A stretch of 64,000 bases of DNA from Zhouia spongiae (GCF_022760175.1 NZ_CP094326.1:930001-994000), one strand, 5' to 3'. Shown: positions 55,449-63,662, numbered from the stretch's first letter. The notes: generated from the sequence alone by a model not told the origin. Numbers and translations are program-made.

Positions 55449-55479
55449 CAAAGATACTTTTTAAGAAATGTCTCATCAA
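55449..55479 (-). promoter_or_regulatory. Promoter of the DUF3109 gene
   Basis: Minus-strand TTG (55479-55477), 20-base spacer, TATCTTTG (55456-55449). Transcription would begin at or next to the ATG at 55444. Confidence 0.65.
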
Positions 55480-55506
55480 TAAAATTTTATTAAATATTTT
55501 AGTTTT

Positions 55507-55540
55507 TTTGATTGTTTTTTGAAAGTTAATATTAGTTTTG
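55507..55540 (+). promoter_or_regulatory. Promoter of the MarC gene
   Basis: TTTG (55507-55510), 22-base spacer, TAGTTTTG (55533-55540), with a 35-base distance to the ATG. Confidence 0.65.
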
Positions 55541-55575
55541 CACGCTCATTTTGAAACCCTTACACGTTTTAAGCC

Positions 55576-56148
55576 ATGAATTTCAATGTAAAAGAAATAT
55601 TTACGTCCAGCATGATCCTTTTTGCGGTTATCGATATCATCGGAAGCATTCCTATTATAATTGATCTACGCACGAAAGTGGGGCATATACAATCTGAAAA
55701 AGCTGCTGTTGTTGCGGCATTAATCATGGTTGCTTTCCTCTTTATAGGGGAGGAGATACTAAACCTTATCGGGATTGACGTGAATTCATTTGCTGTTGCC
55801 GGCTCGTTCATATTATTCTTTCTGGCTATTGAAATGATCCTGGGCATTACGCTGTATAAAGATGACGCCCCGGAAACTGCATCCATCGTACCACTGGCTT
55901 TTCCACTGATTGCAGGAGCAGGTACATTAACCTCTATTCTATCTCTCAGGGCTGAGTATCATGTCGAGAATATCGCAGCCGGAATCGTCATTAACATCAT
56001 TTTTGTTTACATCGTGCTTAAATCATCTAAAAAATTAAGCCGGGTATTAGGGAAATCGGGATTAGCTGTGATCCGTAAAGTATTTGGTGTCATTCTTTTA
56101 GCTATTGCAGTTAAGCTTTTTTCTGCTAACGTAACTGGATTATTTTAA
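55576..56148 (+). CDS. MarC family integral membrane protein
   Basis: Inner-membrane protein of 190 residues with about six helices (SMILFAVIDIIGSIPIIIDL, AAVVAALIMVAFLFIGEEIL, FAVAGSFILFFLAIEMILGI, and three more). The start region D-I-I-G-S-I-P and the loop VPLAFPLIAGAGTLTSILSL are family hallmarks. Despite its name, MarC has no proven role in multiple antibiotic resistance, and its substrate is unknown. It is probably transcribed alone from the promoter at 55507; the next gene has its own promoter. Confidence 0.93.
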   Translation: MNFNVKEIFTSSMILFAVIDIIGSIPIIIDLRTKVGHIQSEKAAVVAALIMVAFLFIGEEILNLIGIDVNSFAVAGSFILFFLAIEMILGITLYKDDAPETASIVPLAFPLIAGAGTLTSILSLRAEYHVENIAAGIVINIIFVYIVLKSSKKLSRVLGKSGLAVIRKVFGVILLAIAVKLFSANVTGLF

Positions 56149-56196
56149 CATTTGCTGTTAAACTATTCTGAAAAGAGCCGGTATTCAGCAGTGTTT

Positions 56197-56228
56197 TTTG
56201 TCATACACCCCTTAATTCAATACCTTTG
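56197..56228 (+). promoter_or_regulatory. Promoter of the 56249-57057 gene pair
   Basis: TTTG (56197-56200), 20-base spacer, TACCTTTG (56221-56228). The leader to the ATG at 56249 would be only about 15 bases. Confidence 0.75.
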
Positions 56229-56248
56229 CATTGTAATTATATTCTGTA

Positions 56249-56452
56249 ATGAAAATATTAATTTCCATATTAATCCTCTTGGCTGTGGCTTTAATTGCCT
56301 ACAATGTCACCCTCATAGATTTCAGCGAACCTTTTAAGGGAGACAGTGTTGTAGCCATCATAGGGGTTATAGCTTCTCTGTGCGCCATTTTGTTGCTCAC
56401 TATTTTCACTTTATCTAAAAAGATTCAGGACAAAATCAAAGACAAGCATTAA
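56249..56452 (+). CDS. Small two-helix membrane protein of unknown function
   Basis: A 67-residue protein I cannot place in a family. Two hydrophobic segments are clear: MKILISILILLAVALIAYNV at 1-20, and a second at about 34-54 (VVAIIGVIASLCAILLLTIF). Between them is DFSEPFKGDS, and the C-terminus is strongly basic (SKKIQDKIKDKH), which predicts a cytoplasmic tail. Its stop overlaps the start of the FAD protein gene as TAATG, so the two are translationally coupled and may act together. It has its own good promoter. Confidence 0.75.
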   Translation: MKILISILILLAVALIAYNVTLIDFSEPFKGDSVVAIIGVIASLCAILLLTIFTLSKKIQDKIKDKH

Positions 56453-57057
56453 TGTTTGATGTATTAGTGATCGGAGGCGGTGTTGCCGGGATGCAATGTG
56501 CCTTAATCCTGGGGTCTGCATATCAAAAAGGTTTTGCCAAGGACAAGAAAATAGGAATCATTGCACACCAGAAAGCATCGCACCTGCAATCGGCCGAACT
56601 CAACAACGTTATAGGCCTTTCTCCTAAAACAAACGGAGCAGATGTACTTAATAAAAGTAAAACACATCTAGCCCAATCGTTTCCGCATATAAAACAGATC
56701 GAAAAAGAAAAAGTGCATAAAGTTGTACGGTCAGACGATCACTTCATTATTTCTACCAACAGGTCCTCATATAAATCCAGACTTGTTGTTATAGCGCTTG
56801 GCTACACCAATTTCTTTAACATCGAAGGTTTAAACGAATACCTCGAACCACATCAGTTATCAAATCCGGAAAAGGAACGTATTCAACTGAAAAACACAAA
56901 CCACCTGGTTGAAGAGGGCATTTATGTAGCCGGAACCTTAGCCGGCTGGCGAAGTCAATTCGCTATTGCTGCCGGAAGCGGAGCCCAGGTAGCCACCGAC
57001 ATATTAACCCTCTGGAACGACGGTAAACACGCTCACGTACACGATAAGTTGGATTAA
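56452..57057 (+). CDS. Short FAD-dependent (thioredoxin reductase-like) protein
   Basis: Flavoprotein of 201 residues. The FAD-binding Rossmann motif VIGGGVAGMQCALI lies near 6-19, and the second FAD motif reads GIYVAGTLAGWRSQFAIAAG near 160-179. It keeps only the FAD domain of the thioredoxin reductase fold: the internal NADPH-binding domain (about 120 residues) and the C-x-x-C redox pair are missing, so it is not a thioredoxin reductase. Similar short proteins in Bacteroidetes are annotated only as NAD(P)/FAD-dependent oxidoreductases. The electron partner is unknown; the co-translated membrane protein is a candidate. It converges on the CtpA-type gene with an 17-base gap. Confidence 0.85.
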   Translation: MFDVLVIGGGVAGMQCALILGSAYQKGFAKDKKIGIIAHQKASHLQSAELNNVIGLSPKTNGADVLNKSKTHLAQSFPHIKQIEKEKVHKVVRSDDHFIISTNRSSYKSRLVVIALGYTNFFNIEGLNEYLEPHQLSNPEKERIQLKNTNHLVEEGIYVAGTLAGWRSQFAIAAGSGAQVATDILTLWNDGKHAHVHDKLD

Positions 57058-57074
57058 TTCAGGCAGGTAGTTTT

Positions 57075-58685
57075 TTATTCTTTTTCCTCAAGCGGTTGAG
57101 GAGAAGAAATCTCAAGAACCTTTTCCAACATATGATCTCCCTCATTAAGAATCTGCTCCTTGATATTGGGTCCGTATAGCTGTTCTGCTATTGCGGCCTT
57201 TATATACTTCCTCAAAGCCTCTTTATATGGGTTCAGATCGATATTCAGCCCCCTGTCATTTCTTGAATAATCAATAAAGCTTTCTGTTATATCATCCGAA
57301 ATTTCTACGGACTCAATAAACTCCTTAGCGGTAAAATCCCGGTAAGCGGTACGATCTTTATCCAGCAGTTCAAAAGCAAAAAAGGAAGTAAAGTCCGATT
57401 TCAGAAGCACGTCGAGTGACTCATCCTTATACGTACCGTTAATAGGAACAAAAACATCCGGAATGATCCCTCCGCCCCCATATACTATTTTACCCTTCGG
57501 GGTCTTAAATATTAACGAGTCTGCCACTTTAATACTGTCGGCATTCTTCAATTCACCATTGCGATATCGCTCATAAAAATTATCAAAATAATCTTTGGTC
57601 CCGTTTTTATATGACCGCTGGATCGAACGCCCTGTAGGAGTGTAATAACGGGAAACCGTCAACCTTACAGAAGAACCGTCACCAAGCCCCATTTCCCGCT
57701 GCACCAAACCCTTACCAAAACTTCGCCGTCCGACAATGGTTCCTCTATCATTATCCTGTAAAGCACCTGCAACAATTTCACTGGCAGAAGCTGACTTTTC
57801 ATTGATCAGCACATACACATGCCCATATTCAAAATCTCCTTTTTTTGTAGCAAAGCTTTCCTGAATTGCCCCACTCTTGTTTTTGGTGAACACAATAAGC
57901 TTTTTAGTCTCCAGAAACTCATCTACAATTTCTTCCGCTATCCCCATATACCCTCCGGGGTTATCCCTTAAATCAAGGGTCAAAGCAGTCATTCCTTCTT
58001 CCAGCAAAGCATCGAGTGCCGTTTTAAACTCCTGATAAGTACTTTCTGCAAAACGGTTAATTTTTATGTATCCTAAAGAATCGGACAACATATAATAAGC
58101 ATCCACACTGGGCAAGGGAACTTCGGCTCTTTTAATATTAATATCTATCAGCGACGCCTCCCCTTTTCTATACACTTTAAGGTTTACCGGGGTATTTCTT
58201 TCCCCTTGCAGTTTGCTTATAATTTCATCGCTGGCCAGTTTCTTCCCAAACAAAGTATCTCCGTTGGCAAAAAGAATGCGGTCGCCCGGCTTAACTCCCG
58301 CCTTATAACTCGGCCCTCCTTTAATCGGACGAATAACGGTCAGTGAATCTTTGTACATATAAAAACTGACTCCAACCCCGACAAAATCTCCTTTCATATT
58401 CTCTGCTGCTCTTTTAGCCTGTTCTTTAGGAATGTATACAGAGTGAGGGTCAAGCTTATCTAAAATATTGTTTACCGTTACATCTACAATGCTATCGGTA
58501 TTAACATCATCTACATATTCAAAATCGATATAATCGATAAGCCTGTTCAGTTTATCTTTCTTGGAATTGGTTGTAAACAGCTTTTCAGGCGTATCGTTAA
58601 AGTGTAATTTCCCCCCAATAAAAACCCCCAGAGCCAAAGTCCCTAAAATAATTAATGGCCATATATAGTTCTTTCCTTTCAACAT
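57075..58685 (-). CDS. C-terminal processing peptidase (S41, CtpA type)
   Basis: Periplasmic, membrane-anchored serine protease that trims C-termini. One N-terminal transmembrane segment (YIWPLIILGTLALGVFIGG at 6-24) acts as an anchor. The PDZ domain lies at about 85-175 (FVGVGVSFYMYKDSLTVIRP, then GVKPGDRILFANGDTL). The S41 core has NEKSASASEIVAGALQDN with the serine of the catalytic Ser/Lys dyad, and the lysine in RRSFGKGLVQREM. The length of 536 is normal for Bacteroidetes CtpA. It abuts the dCMP deaminase gene with no spacing, and the pair is one operon. Confidence 0.95.
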   Translation of the reverse strand: MLKGKNYIWPLIILGTLALGVFIGGKLHFNDTPEKLFTTNSKKDKLNRLIDYIDFEYVDDVNTDSIVDVTVNNILDKLDPHSVYIPKEQAKRAAENMKGDFVGVGVSFYMYKDSLTVIRPIKGGPSYKAGVKPGDRILFANGDTLFGKKLASDEIISKLQGERNTPVNLKVYRKGEASLIDINIKRAEVPLPSVDAYYMLSDSLGYIKINRFAESTYQEFKTALDALLEEGMTALTLDLRDNPGGYMGIAEEIVDEFLETKKLIVFTKNKSGAIQESFATKKGDFEYGHVYVLINEKSASASEIVAGALQDNDRGTIVGRRSFGKGLVQREMGLGDGSSVRLTVSRYYTPTGRSIQRSYKNGTKDYFDNFYERYRNGELKNADSIKVADSLIFKTPKGKIVYGGGGIIPDVFVPINGTYKDESLDVLLKSDFTSFFAFELLDKDRTAYRDFTAKEFIESVEISDDITESFIDYSRNDRGLNIDLNPYKEALRKYIKAAIAEQLYGPNIKEQILNEGDHMLEKVLEISSPQPLEEKE

Positions 58686-59120
58686 CTACTCCCCTTCTAT
58701 ATCGGATATTTGCTCTAATTGAACGCCTGCTTTTGCAAGAAATTGTAATCCGGAATCATCTTTGTACTGACTAATATACACGACCCTTTTTATACCCGCC
58801 TGATGTATCAGTTTACTGCACTCTTTACACGGTGAAAGTGTTAAATAAAGTGTTGCACCATTACAGGAATGTGTAGAAGATGCCACCTTTAGGATCGCAT
58901 TTGCCTCAGCGTGTAACACATACCACTTCGTATACCCTTCTTCATCTTCACAGGGGTTTTCGAATCCTGTCGGGGTACCGTTATATCCGTCGGAAATGAT
59001 CATCCTTCCTTTCACGATAATAGCTCCTACCTGTTTTCTTTTACAATGGGATAATTTACCCCATTCAACAGCCATTCTCAAATATGCTTTGTCGTAACGT
59101 AATTGCTTTTTGTCAGTCAT
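58686..59120 (-). CDS. Deoxycytidylate (dCMP) deaminase family protein
   Basis: Zinc enzyme that converts dCMP to dUMP for thymidylate synthesis. The zinc site is complete: His70-Ala71-Glu72 in VLHAEANAILK (Glu is the proton shuttle), and Pro97-Cys98-x-x-Cys101 in LSPCKECSKLI. The N-P-C-E-D segment at residues 56-59 is the usual extra dCMP-deaminase loop. The 144 residues fit the ComEB/dCMP deaminase group. It ends exactly where the CtpA-type gene begins. By function it belongs with the nucleotide reductase and dgt genes. Confidence 0.93.
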   Translation of the reverse strand: MTDKKQLRYDKAYLRMAVEWGKLSHCKRKQVGAIIVKGRMIISDGYNGTPTGFENPCEDEEGYTKWYVLHAEANAILKVASSTHSCNGATLYLTLSPCKECSKLIHQAGIKRVVYISQYKDDSGLQFLAKAGVQLEQISDIEGE

Positions 59121-59137
59121 AAATACTGATAGAGATC

Positions 59138-59161
59138 AAAAAAAGCAACACTATGGTTGCT
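59138..59161 (-). terminator. Terminator after the HupE/UreJ gene
   Basis: Minus-strand AGCAAC/GTTGCT stem with a six-base loop, followed by TTTTTTTGATC. It is only 17 bases before the dCMP deaminase ATG. Confidence 0.75.
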
Positions 59162-59259
59162 ACTTGGATTTATTTTTAACGAAGATATAAGGTTTCACGC
59201 TTACTACCAACCTGATAGGCGTTAATTTTTATCTAATATTCCATATTCCCGGTTTAAGT

Positions 59260-59844
59260 TTAAAAAGGATATGTTTCTCTCAGCATGGGAATAACAAAAC
59301 CAATTACTATCGAGGAAATCACCAAGATCCAGTCTCTCTTATTAAACCTGAAGATCGTCTGGGTAATGAATCCAACGATCAGTACCACCAAAACGATAAT
59401 CACCTGAGCAGCCTCTACCCCCAGTCCAAACTCTATGAGCGGCCATAATTTACTTTCCTGACCTGCAATAATCTGTTTGAAATAATTTGAAAAGCCTAAT
59501 CCATGGATAACACCAAAAAACAAAGTAACAAAAAATGTAACCCCAACTTTTTCTTTACGAGCCCCTTTACCGGCAGTGAACACATTAAATAATGCTGTAA
59601 CCAATATCGTAACAGGGATTAAAAACTCTACCAGGGAAACACTTACTCTGACCACGTTATAGGAAGACAGTACAAGGGCTACTGTATGACCTATTGTAAA
59701 TACGGTTACCAGCCACAATACACGCTTCCAGTCTTTAAAAGCAAACGGCACTGTTAACGCTATTAAAAAAAGGATATGATCGTAAGCTGAAAGATCTAAA
59801 ACATGGGTGAGTCCAAGTTTAAAGTAGAACCAAAACTGATCCAT
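59260..59844 (-). CDS. HupE/UreJ family membrane protein
   Basis: Inner-membrane protein of 194 residues with six or seven helices. Family marks are GLTHVLDLSAYDHILFLIAL (His and Asp in H-x-x-D), FTIGHTVALVLSSY, VEFLIPVTILVTALFNV and VIHGLGFSNYFKQI. The His-rich helical faces in H-x-x-D and G-H-T are typical of proposed nickel or metal carriers. No hydrogenase or urease genes are near, so the metal role is uncertain; many Bacteroidetes have such orphan copies. Confidence 0.88.
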   Translation of the reverse strand: MDQFWFYFKLGLTHVLDLSAYDHILFLIALTVPFAFKDWKRVLWLVTVFTIGHTVALVLSSYNVVRVSVSLVEFLIPVTILVTALFNVFTAGKGARKEKVGVTFFVTLFFGVIHGLGFSNYFKQIIAGQESKLWPLIEFGLGVEAAQVIIVLVVLIVGFITQTIFRFNKRDWILVISSIVIGFVIPMLRETYPF

Positions 59845-59869
59845 AAGAAGTGATAATTTTAGGGTTTCT

Positions 59870-59902
59870 CAAACTTACGATATATTTCACAAATAATTCA
59901 AA
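59870..59902 (-). promoter_or_regulatory. Promoter of the HupE/UreJ gene
   Basis: Minus-strand TTTG (59902-59899), 21-base spacer, TAAGTTTG (59877-59870), about 25 bases before the ATG. Confidence 0.7.
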
Positions 59903-59987
59903 TATTAACAAGGCTGCGTGATTCATAACAATCAGCGAAAAATTTAACATTTCATAAAAGCCTGAATATCAGCAATACAACTATTTT

Positions 59988-60008
59988 TATTTAAAACAAA
60001 TCTAAATA
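59988..60008 (+). promoter_or_regulatory. Candidate Fur-like operator before the siderophore receptor
   Basis: TATTTA-AAACAAATC-TAAATA is a 21-base dyad with six-base arms, just upstream of the -7 box. The position fits a repressor site for iron control. The match to the E. coli Fur consensus is poor, so Fur is only a suggestion. Confidence 0.4.
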
Positions 60009-60034
60009 AGGTTTTCTTTATCCATCTTCAACCG

Positions 60035-60042
60035 TATATTTG
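60035..60042 (+). promoter_or_regulatory. -7 promoter element of the siderophore receptor gene
   Basis: TATATTTG at 36 bases before the ATG. A TTTT at 60012-60015, 19 bases upstream, may serve as the -33 element. Confidence 0.6.
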
Positions 60043-60077
60043 TCTCGTTATTTATAATAAATCTAATTTAAAATAAA

Positions 60078-62456
60078 ATGCTTAAAAAATTACTTCTCGT
60101 CATTCTTGGTATTCATTTTGCCCAGGCACAAACTAAATCTATTGAAGGCCAGGTTGCTAACAGTAATGATACTCCCATTTCATATGCAACGGTACTTATT
60201 CAGGGCACTGACATCGGTGTATATGCCGATGAGAACGGAAAGTTTCACCTGAAGGACATTCCTGCAGGAATACACCAGATCACAATAAGTGCAGTAGGTT
60301 ACAAAACGGTTTCCAAAACCATAGACATAACCGATAGTAACACAAGCAGGCTGTCTTTCATTCTCCAGGAGGATATGCAGCTCGAAAAAGTAGAAGTATT
60401 TGGAAACAGGTTCAGGCACCCAGATAAGATCGAAGCCATAACACGGCTTCCACTGGCTCCTTATGAACAAATCCAGAGTATATCCATTATTTCTGACAAA
60501 CTTATAGAGCAACAGGGAAACCTGACAATCTCAGAAGCTACTAAGAACGTTCCGGGTGTTTACACCTTTGCAACTTACGGGAATCGAAGAGAAAGTATGT
60601 CGTCAAGAGGTTTCAGAGGGATTCCTATTCTTAAAAACGGGGTGCGTGTAAACTCAGATTTCAGGGGTGTGGGAATACTCACTGACATGCAGGGAGTCGA
60701 CAATATTCAGGTGCTGAAAGGAGCTGCTTCAATAACCCAAGGGGTCGCAACTGATCTGGGGAGCCCGGGAGGTGTAATCAATATCGTTACAAAAACCCCG
60801 AAATATCAATTTGGCGGTAGCGCTTCCATGAGAATTGGCAGCTACGGACTTGTTCGCCCGACATTTGATGTGTACGGTCCGGTAAATCAAAAAAAGAACT
60901 TAGCATTCAGGCTAAACGGATCTTTAGAAAGAGCCGATAGCTACAGAAAAGGGGTGTCTTCAGAAAAATTCTATATAAACCCGTCTTTACAATGGCGCAT
61001 AAGTCCAAAAACAACATTTACCGCCGAAATGGATTATTTAGATGATAGCAGAACTCCGGATATGGGTACTGTAAATTTGACCGAAAACGACAGGAATGCG
61101 ATCTACGACCTGCCTCACAACCGGTTTCTCGGCTATGAGAATGACAGAGCTATAACCAAGAACACTACTTTTTCATTACGCTTAGATCATAAACTAACAG
61201 AAAAGCTCCAGCTAAAGGCTGCTTACTTTAAATCTGACCTGAACTTAAATGACAAAGCTGCCAGTCTCGGAAACTACATCACAGACGAAAACAATAATCC
61301 GGTCTATAATCGTAGGATCAGAGGATACGCCATCTCTGAAAGGAACGACAATAACAGCGTTTTACAAATAGACCTGATCGGAGACGAGATCAAAACCGGA
61401 TCTGTGAGTCATAGTTTCCAGGCAGGGTTTGACTATCGTACGTCCTCGTACAGCACCTTTAGCCAAGGAAACAGCGCTATCGATACTATTGATGTTTTTT
61501 CAAGAATTTCAAACAGATTACCTGGCGGAATCTCGTACAGCAGTCCATCAGAAGCCGAATCATCATCAAACTCTATCGGAATAGTTGCCCAGGATGTGAT
61601 CACGTTTAACAAATACCTTAAAACATTCCTAGGACTCAGATATAGCACTACAGAAACAATCGGCGCTACGGAAACCACTACCAGCGATGCTTTTAATCCA
61701 TTGGTAGGATTAATCGTTTCTCCTTACAAGAACATCAATGTATTCGCTTCTTACACCAACAGCTCGTATCCGAGAACCGGAAGCCGGTTAGATGTAAACG
61801 GTAATCCGCTGGGGAATGAAAGGTTCGATCAATTAGAAGCCGGGATAAAAACCAACTGGTTAGACAGCAGGCTTAGATTCAACCTGACTTTCTTTAAAAT
61901 CAACAACAAAGACATTAACCTTCCTGTTTATGACGAAAACTGGATTGCCACAGGTTATTATCAAAAGGGAGGTAATGACGAAAGAAAAGGTATCGAAGTA
62001 GAATTAACCGGACGTATTCTTGACAACTTAGAGATCATAACCGGCTATTCATACATCGATGCCCAATACAAAGAGCACACCTCTTATGTTTTCGGATCAG
62101 CCCCTCTCAATACACCAAAACACACCTTCAATGCATATGCAAACTATTCTTTCAAGGGGGCTTTGGACAGACTGAGTATAGGCGCCGGCGCTTATTATAC
62201 AGGTAAAAGGCCTATAAACGACTGGAGTGCTGGGGCTGTTACACATGAAGGCATAGTTCCCGGTCAAAAACCATTTGATGTAGCCTCTTATACGCTGGTT
62301 AATGCACAGGTCGCGTACCAGATAGACAATCATTGGAATATAAGATTGTTGGCCAACAACATTTTCAACGAAATTGGTTACAATGCATACAGAACGAGAT
62401 ATATTAATCAGACCGATCCGAGAACGTTTGGCGGTGTACTGACTTATAGGTTTTAA
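60078..62456 (+). CDS. TonB-dependent siderophore-type receptor
   Basis: Outer-membrane receptor of 792 residues. The signal peptide covers about 1-17 (MLKKLLLVILGIHFAQA). A carboxypeptidase-regulatory-like domain follows at about 21-105 (IEGQVANSNDTPISYATVLI). The plug domain lies at about 125-235, with PYEQIQSISIISDKLIEQQG and the signature VLKGAASITQGVATDLGSPG then GVINIVTKTP, the wording of FhuA/FhuE/FpvA-like siderophore receptors (TIGR01783). The barrel has the Y-x-x-G-K-R-P motif and ends FGGVLTYRF with terminal Phe. The start region holds a possible iron-control dyad. The siderophore itself cannot be told. Confidence 0.93.
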   Translation: MLKKLLLVILGIHFAQAQTKSIEGQVANSNDTPISYATVLIQGTDIGVYADENGKFHLKDIPAGIHQITISAVGYKTVSKTIDITDSNTSRLSFILQEDMQLEKVEVFGNRFRHPDKIEAITRLPLAPYEQIQSISIISDKLIEQQGNLTISEATKNVPGVYTFATYGNRRESMSSRGFRGIPILKNGVRVNSDFRGVGILTDMQGVDNIQVLKGAASITQGVATDLGSPGGVINIVTKTPKYQFGGSASMRIGSYGLVRPTFDVYGPVNQKKNLAFRLNGSLERADSYRKGVSSEKFYINPSLQWRISPKTTFTAEMDYLDDSRTPDMGTVNLTENDRNAIYDLPHNRFLGYENDRAITKNTTFSLRLDHKLTEKLQLKAAYFKSDLNLNDKAASLGNYITDENNNPVYNRRIRGYAISERNDNNSVLQIDLIGDEIKTGSVSHSFQAGFDYRTSSYSTFSQGNSAIDTIDVFSRISNRLPGGISYSSPSEAESSSNSIGIVAQDVITFNKYLKTFLGLRYSTTETIGATETTTSDAFNPLVGLIVSPYKNINVFASYTNSSYPRTGSRLDVNGNPLGNERFDQLEAGIKTNWLDSRLRFNLTFFKINNKDINLPVYDENWIATGYYQKGGNDERKGIEVELTGRILDNLEIITGYSYIDAQYKEHTSYVFGSAPLNTPKHTFNAYANYSFKGALDRLSIGAGAYYTGKRPINDWSAGAVTHEGIVPGQKPFDVASYTLVNAQVAYQIDNHWNIRLLANNIFNEIGYNAYRTRYINQTDPRTFGGVLTYRF

Positions 62457-62543
62457 ACCCAAAATCCAGACTAAAAATCATGAAAAAGAAAAGTTGAAAT
62501 GGTTTAAAGACAAATATGGAAACCATTAAATTAAGCTTATAAA

Positions 62544-62675
62544 GTAAACTACCTCGGGGTAAGTCCCGTGAAATTCCTTTAGGAACATTTCACAAGGGCA
62601 AGTCCAATGAAATTCCTTTAGGAATATTTCACAAGGACAAGCGTCGGAGCATTTAAATCTCGATAATCGAGTAAA
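62544..62675 (-). repeat. Dispersed palindromic repeat, copy 3, with internal 39-base duplication
   Basis: On the minus strand: CTCGATTATCGAG, ATTTAAATGCTCCGACG, CTTGTCC, the unit TTGTGAAATATTCCTAAAGG-AATTTCA, TTGGACTTGCCC, a second unit TTGTGAAATGTTCCTAAAGG-AATTTCA, CGGGACTTA and CCCCGAGGTAGTTTA. The two 27-base units differ by one base (A/G) and repeat with a 39-base period. The first 65 bases match copy 2 at 10314 except for two positions. Confidence 0.88.
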
Positions 62676-62682
62676 TCATTAT

Positions 62683-62711
62683 ATGCAGGTATATTTTATA
62701 CCTGCATCATA
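62683..62711 (+). terminator. Hairpin, possible terminator of the siderophore receptor
   Basis: Eleven-base stem ATGCAGGTATA/TATACCTGCAT with a TTT loop, then CATACTTTT. It lies about 230 bases past the receptor stop, so efficiency is uncertain. Confidence 0.5.
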
Positions 62712-62730
62712 CTTTTAAAAAATGAAGAAA

Positions 62731-62757
62731 AAGAAAAGGGCTTAAATGCCCTTTCGT
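62731..62757 (-). terminator. Terminator after the DjlA-like gene
   Basis: Minus-strand AAAGGGC/GCCCTTT stem with a six-base loop, followed by TCTTTTTCTT, just past the stop. Confidence 0.85.
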
Positions 62758-62762
62758 CTTTT

Positions 62763-63491
62763 TTAGAACCCCCGTTCTCTCTGAATGTCTTCGTATGCTC
62801 TCTGAACTTCTTTAAACTTTTCCTCTGCACCTTTCTTTATCGCTTCATCATCTGTAATGACCTTATCAGGATGATATTTTTTGACCATATTCCTATACGC
62901 CTTTTTTATCTCTTCATCAGACGCTGTCCGCTCAATCTCTAAAATCTTATAAGCATTATCGGCAGACTTGACAAACATAGCCATAATACTTTCAAAATCC
63001 CTGAACTGAACCTGAAGGCATCCGGCAATCTCCTTAATTTTTTCTACCTCGGCTTTCGACACTGCCCCATCCGCCTGTGCTATACCAAACAAAAAGTGCA
63101 ACAACTGTAATCTAACTTCATATCGTAAACGCTGTTTTAGATACGACCCGATCCGTTGAGCAGATATTTCCCTGTCCTTTATAACGGTATTGAAAGTCCT
63201 AAAAATTTTATTGGCTCTTTCTTTACCGTACGTCGATACAAAATATTGACGCACATAATTCAATTCGGTCTGATTTACCGAACCGTCGGCTTTTATAACT
63301 ATGGCACATAATGATATCAGGTGCATTTCGAAATCGGCAGGAGTTACTGTTTGCCTGCTTTGGGATGTAAAAGTCGCCCCGCCTTTGTCATCCTTTACCA
63401 TATCATAGAAACTACCGAGTAAAAATCCGATGACCGCTCCGGGAAATCTAAATATCATGTATCCTAAAAAAGCGGCTAACCACTTTACCAT
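62763..63491 (-). CDS. DjlA-like protein: TerB-like plus C-terminal J domain
   Basis: Membrane-anchored DnaK co-chaperone-like protein of 242 residues. A hydrophobic N-terminal segment ([20 protein letters not shown] at 4-23) anchors it. A TerB-like helical domain lies at about 52-160, with two D-G-x-V/A-x-x-x-E motifs ([10 protein letters not shown] and [10 protein letters not shown]) that resemble the calcium/metal sites of TerB folds. The J domain covers about 175-240 ([20 protein letters not shown]) with HPD at 207-209, the DnaK-activating loop. The domain order equals DjlA. It is a single-gene unit. Confidence 0.93.
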   Translation of the reverse strand: MVKWLAAFLGYMIFRFPGAVIGFLLGSFYDMVKDDKGGATFTSQSRQTVTPADFEMHLISLCAIVIKADGSVNQTELNYVRQYFVSTYGKERANKIFRTFNTVIKDREISAQRIGSYLKQRLRYEVRLQLLHFLFGIAQADGAVSKAEVEKIKEIAGCLQVQFRDFESIMAMFVKSADNAYKILEIERTASDEEIKKAYRNMVKKYHPDKVITDDEAIKKGAEEKFKEVQRAYEDIQRERGF

Positions 63492-63621
63492 ATCCTCTAG
63501 TTTAATTTGCTGGCAAAGATAGGGTTTTCAACCGTTTTAATAATTTCACCCATAAACAAAGTCGATAGCCCCATAGAAGACACACATGAATTAAATACAC
63601 TAAAAGCCAATTGTTTTTCGT

Positions 63622-63629
63622 TATCTTTG
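63622..63629 (+). promoter_or_regulatory. -7 promoter element of the bacilliredoxin gene
   Basis: TATCTTTG followed by C, 33 bases before the ATG. The -33 box is not obvious. Confidence 0.55.
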
Positions 63630-63662
63630 CATTTATTATTGTTGAATTAAATTTTTATAAAT

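Larger units (their letters stand above)
62457..62762. other. 306-base gap holding repeat copy 3 and two hairpins
   Basis: No gene seen. Contents: 62457-62543 AT-rich; 62544-62675 the dispersed repeat; 62683-62711 a hairpin; 62731-62757 the djlA-side terminator. Confidence 0.8.
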
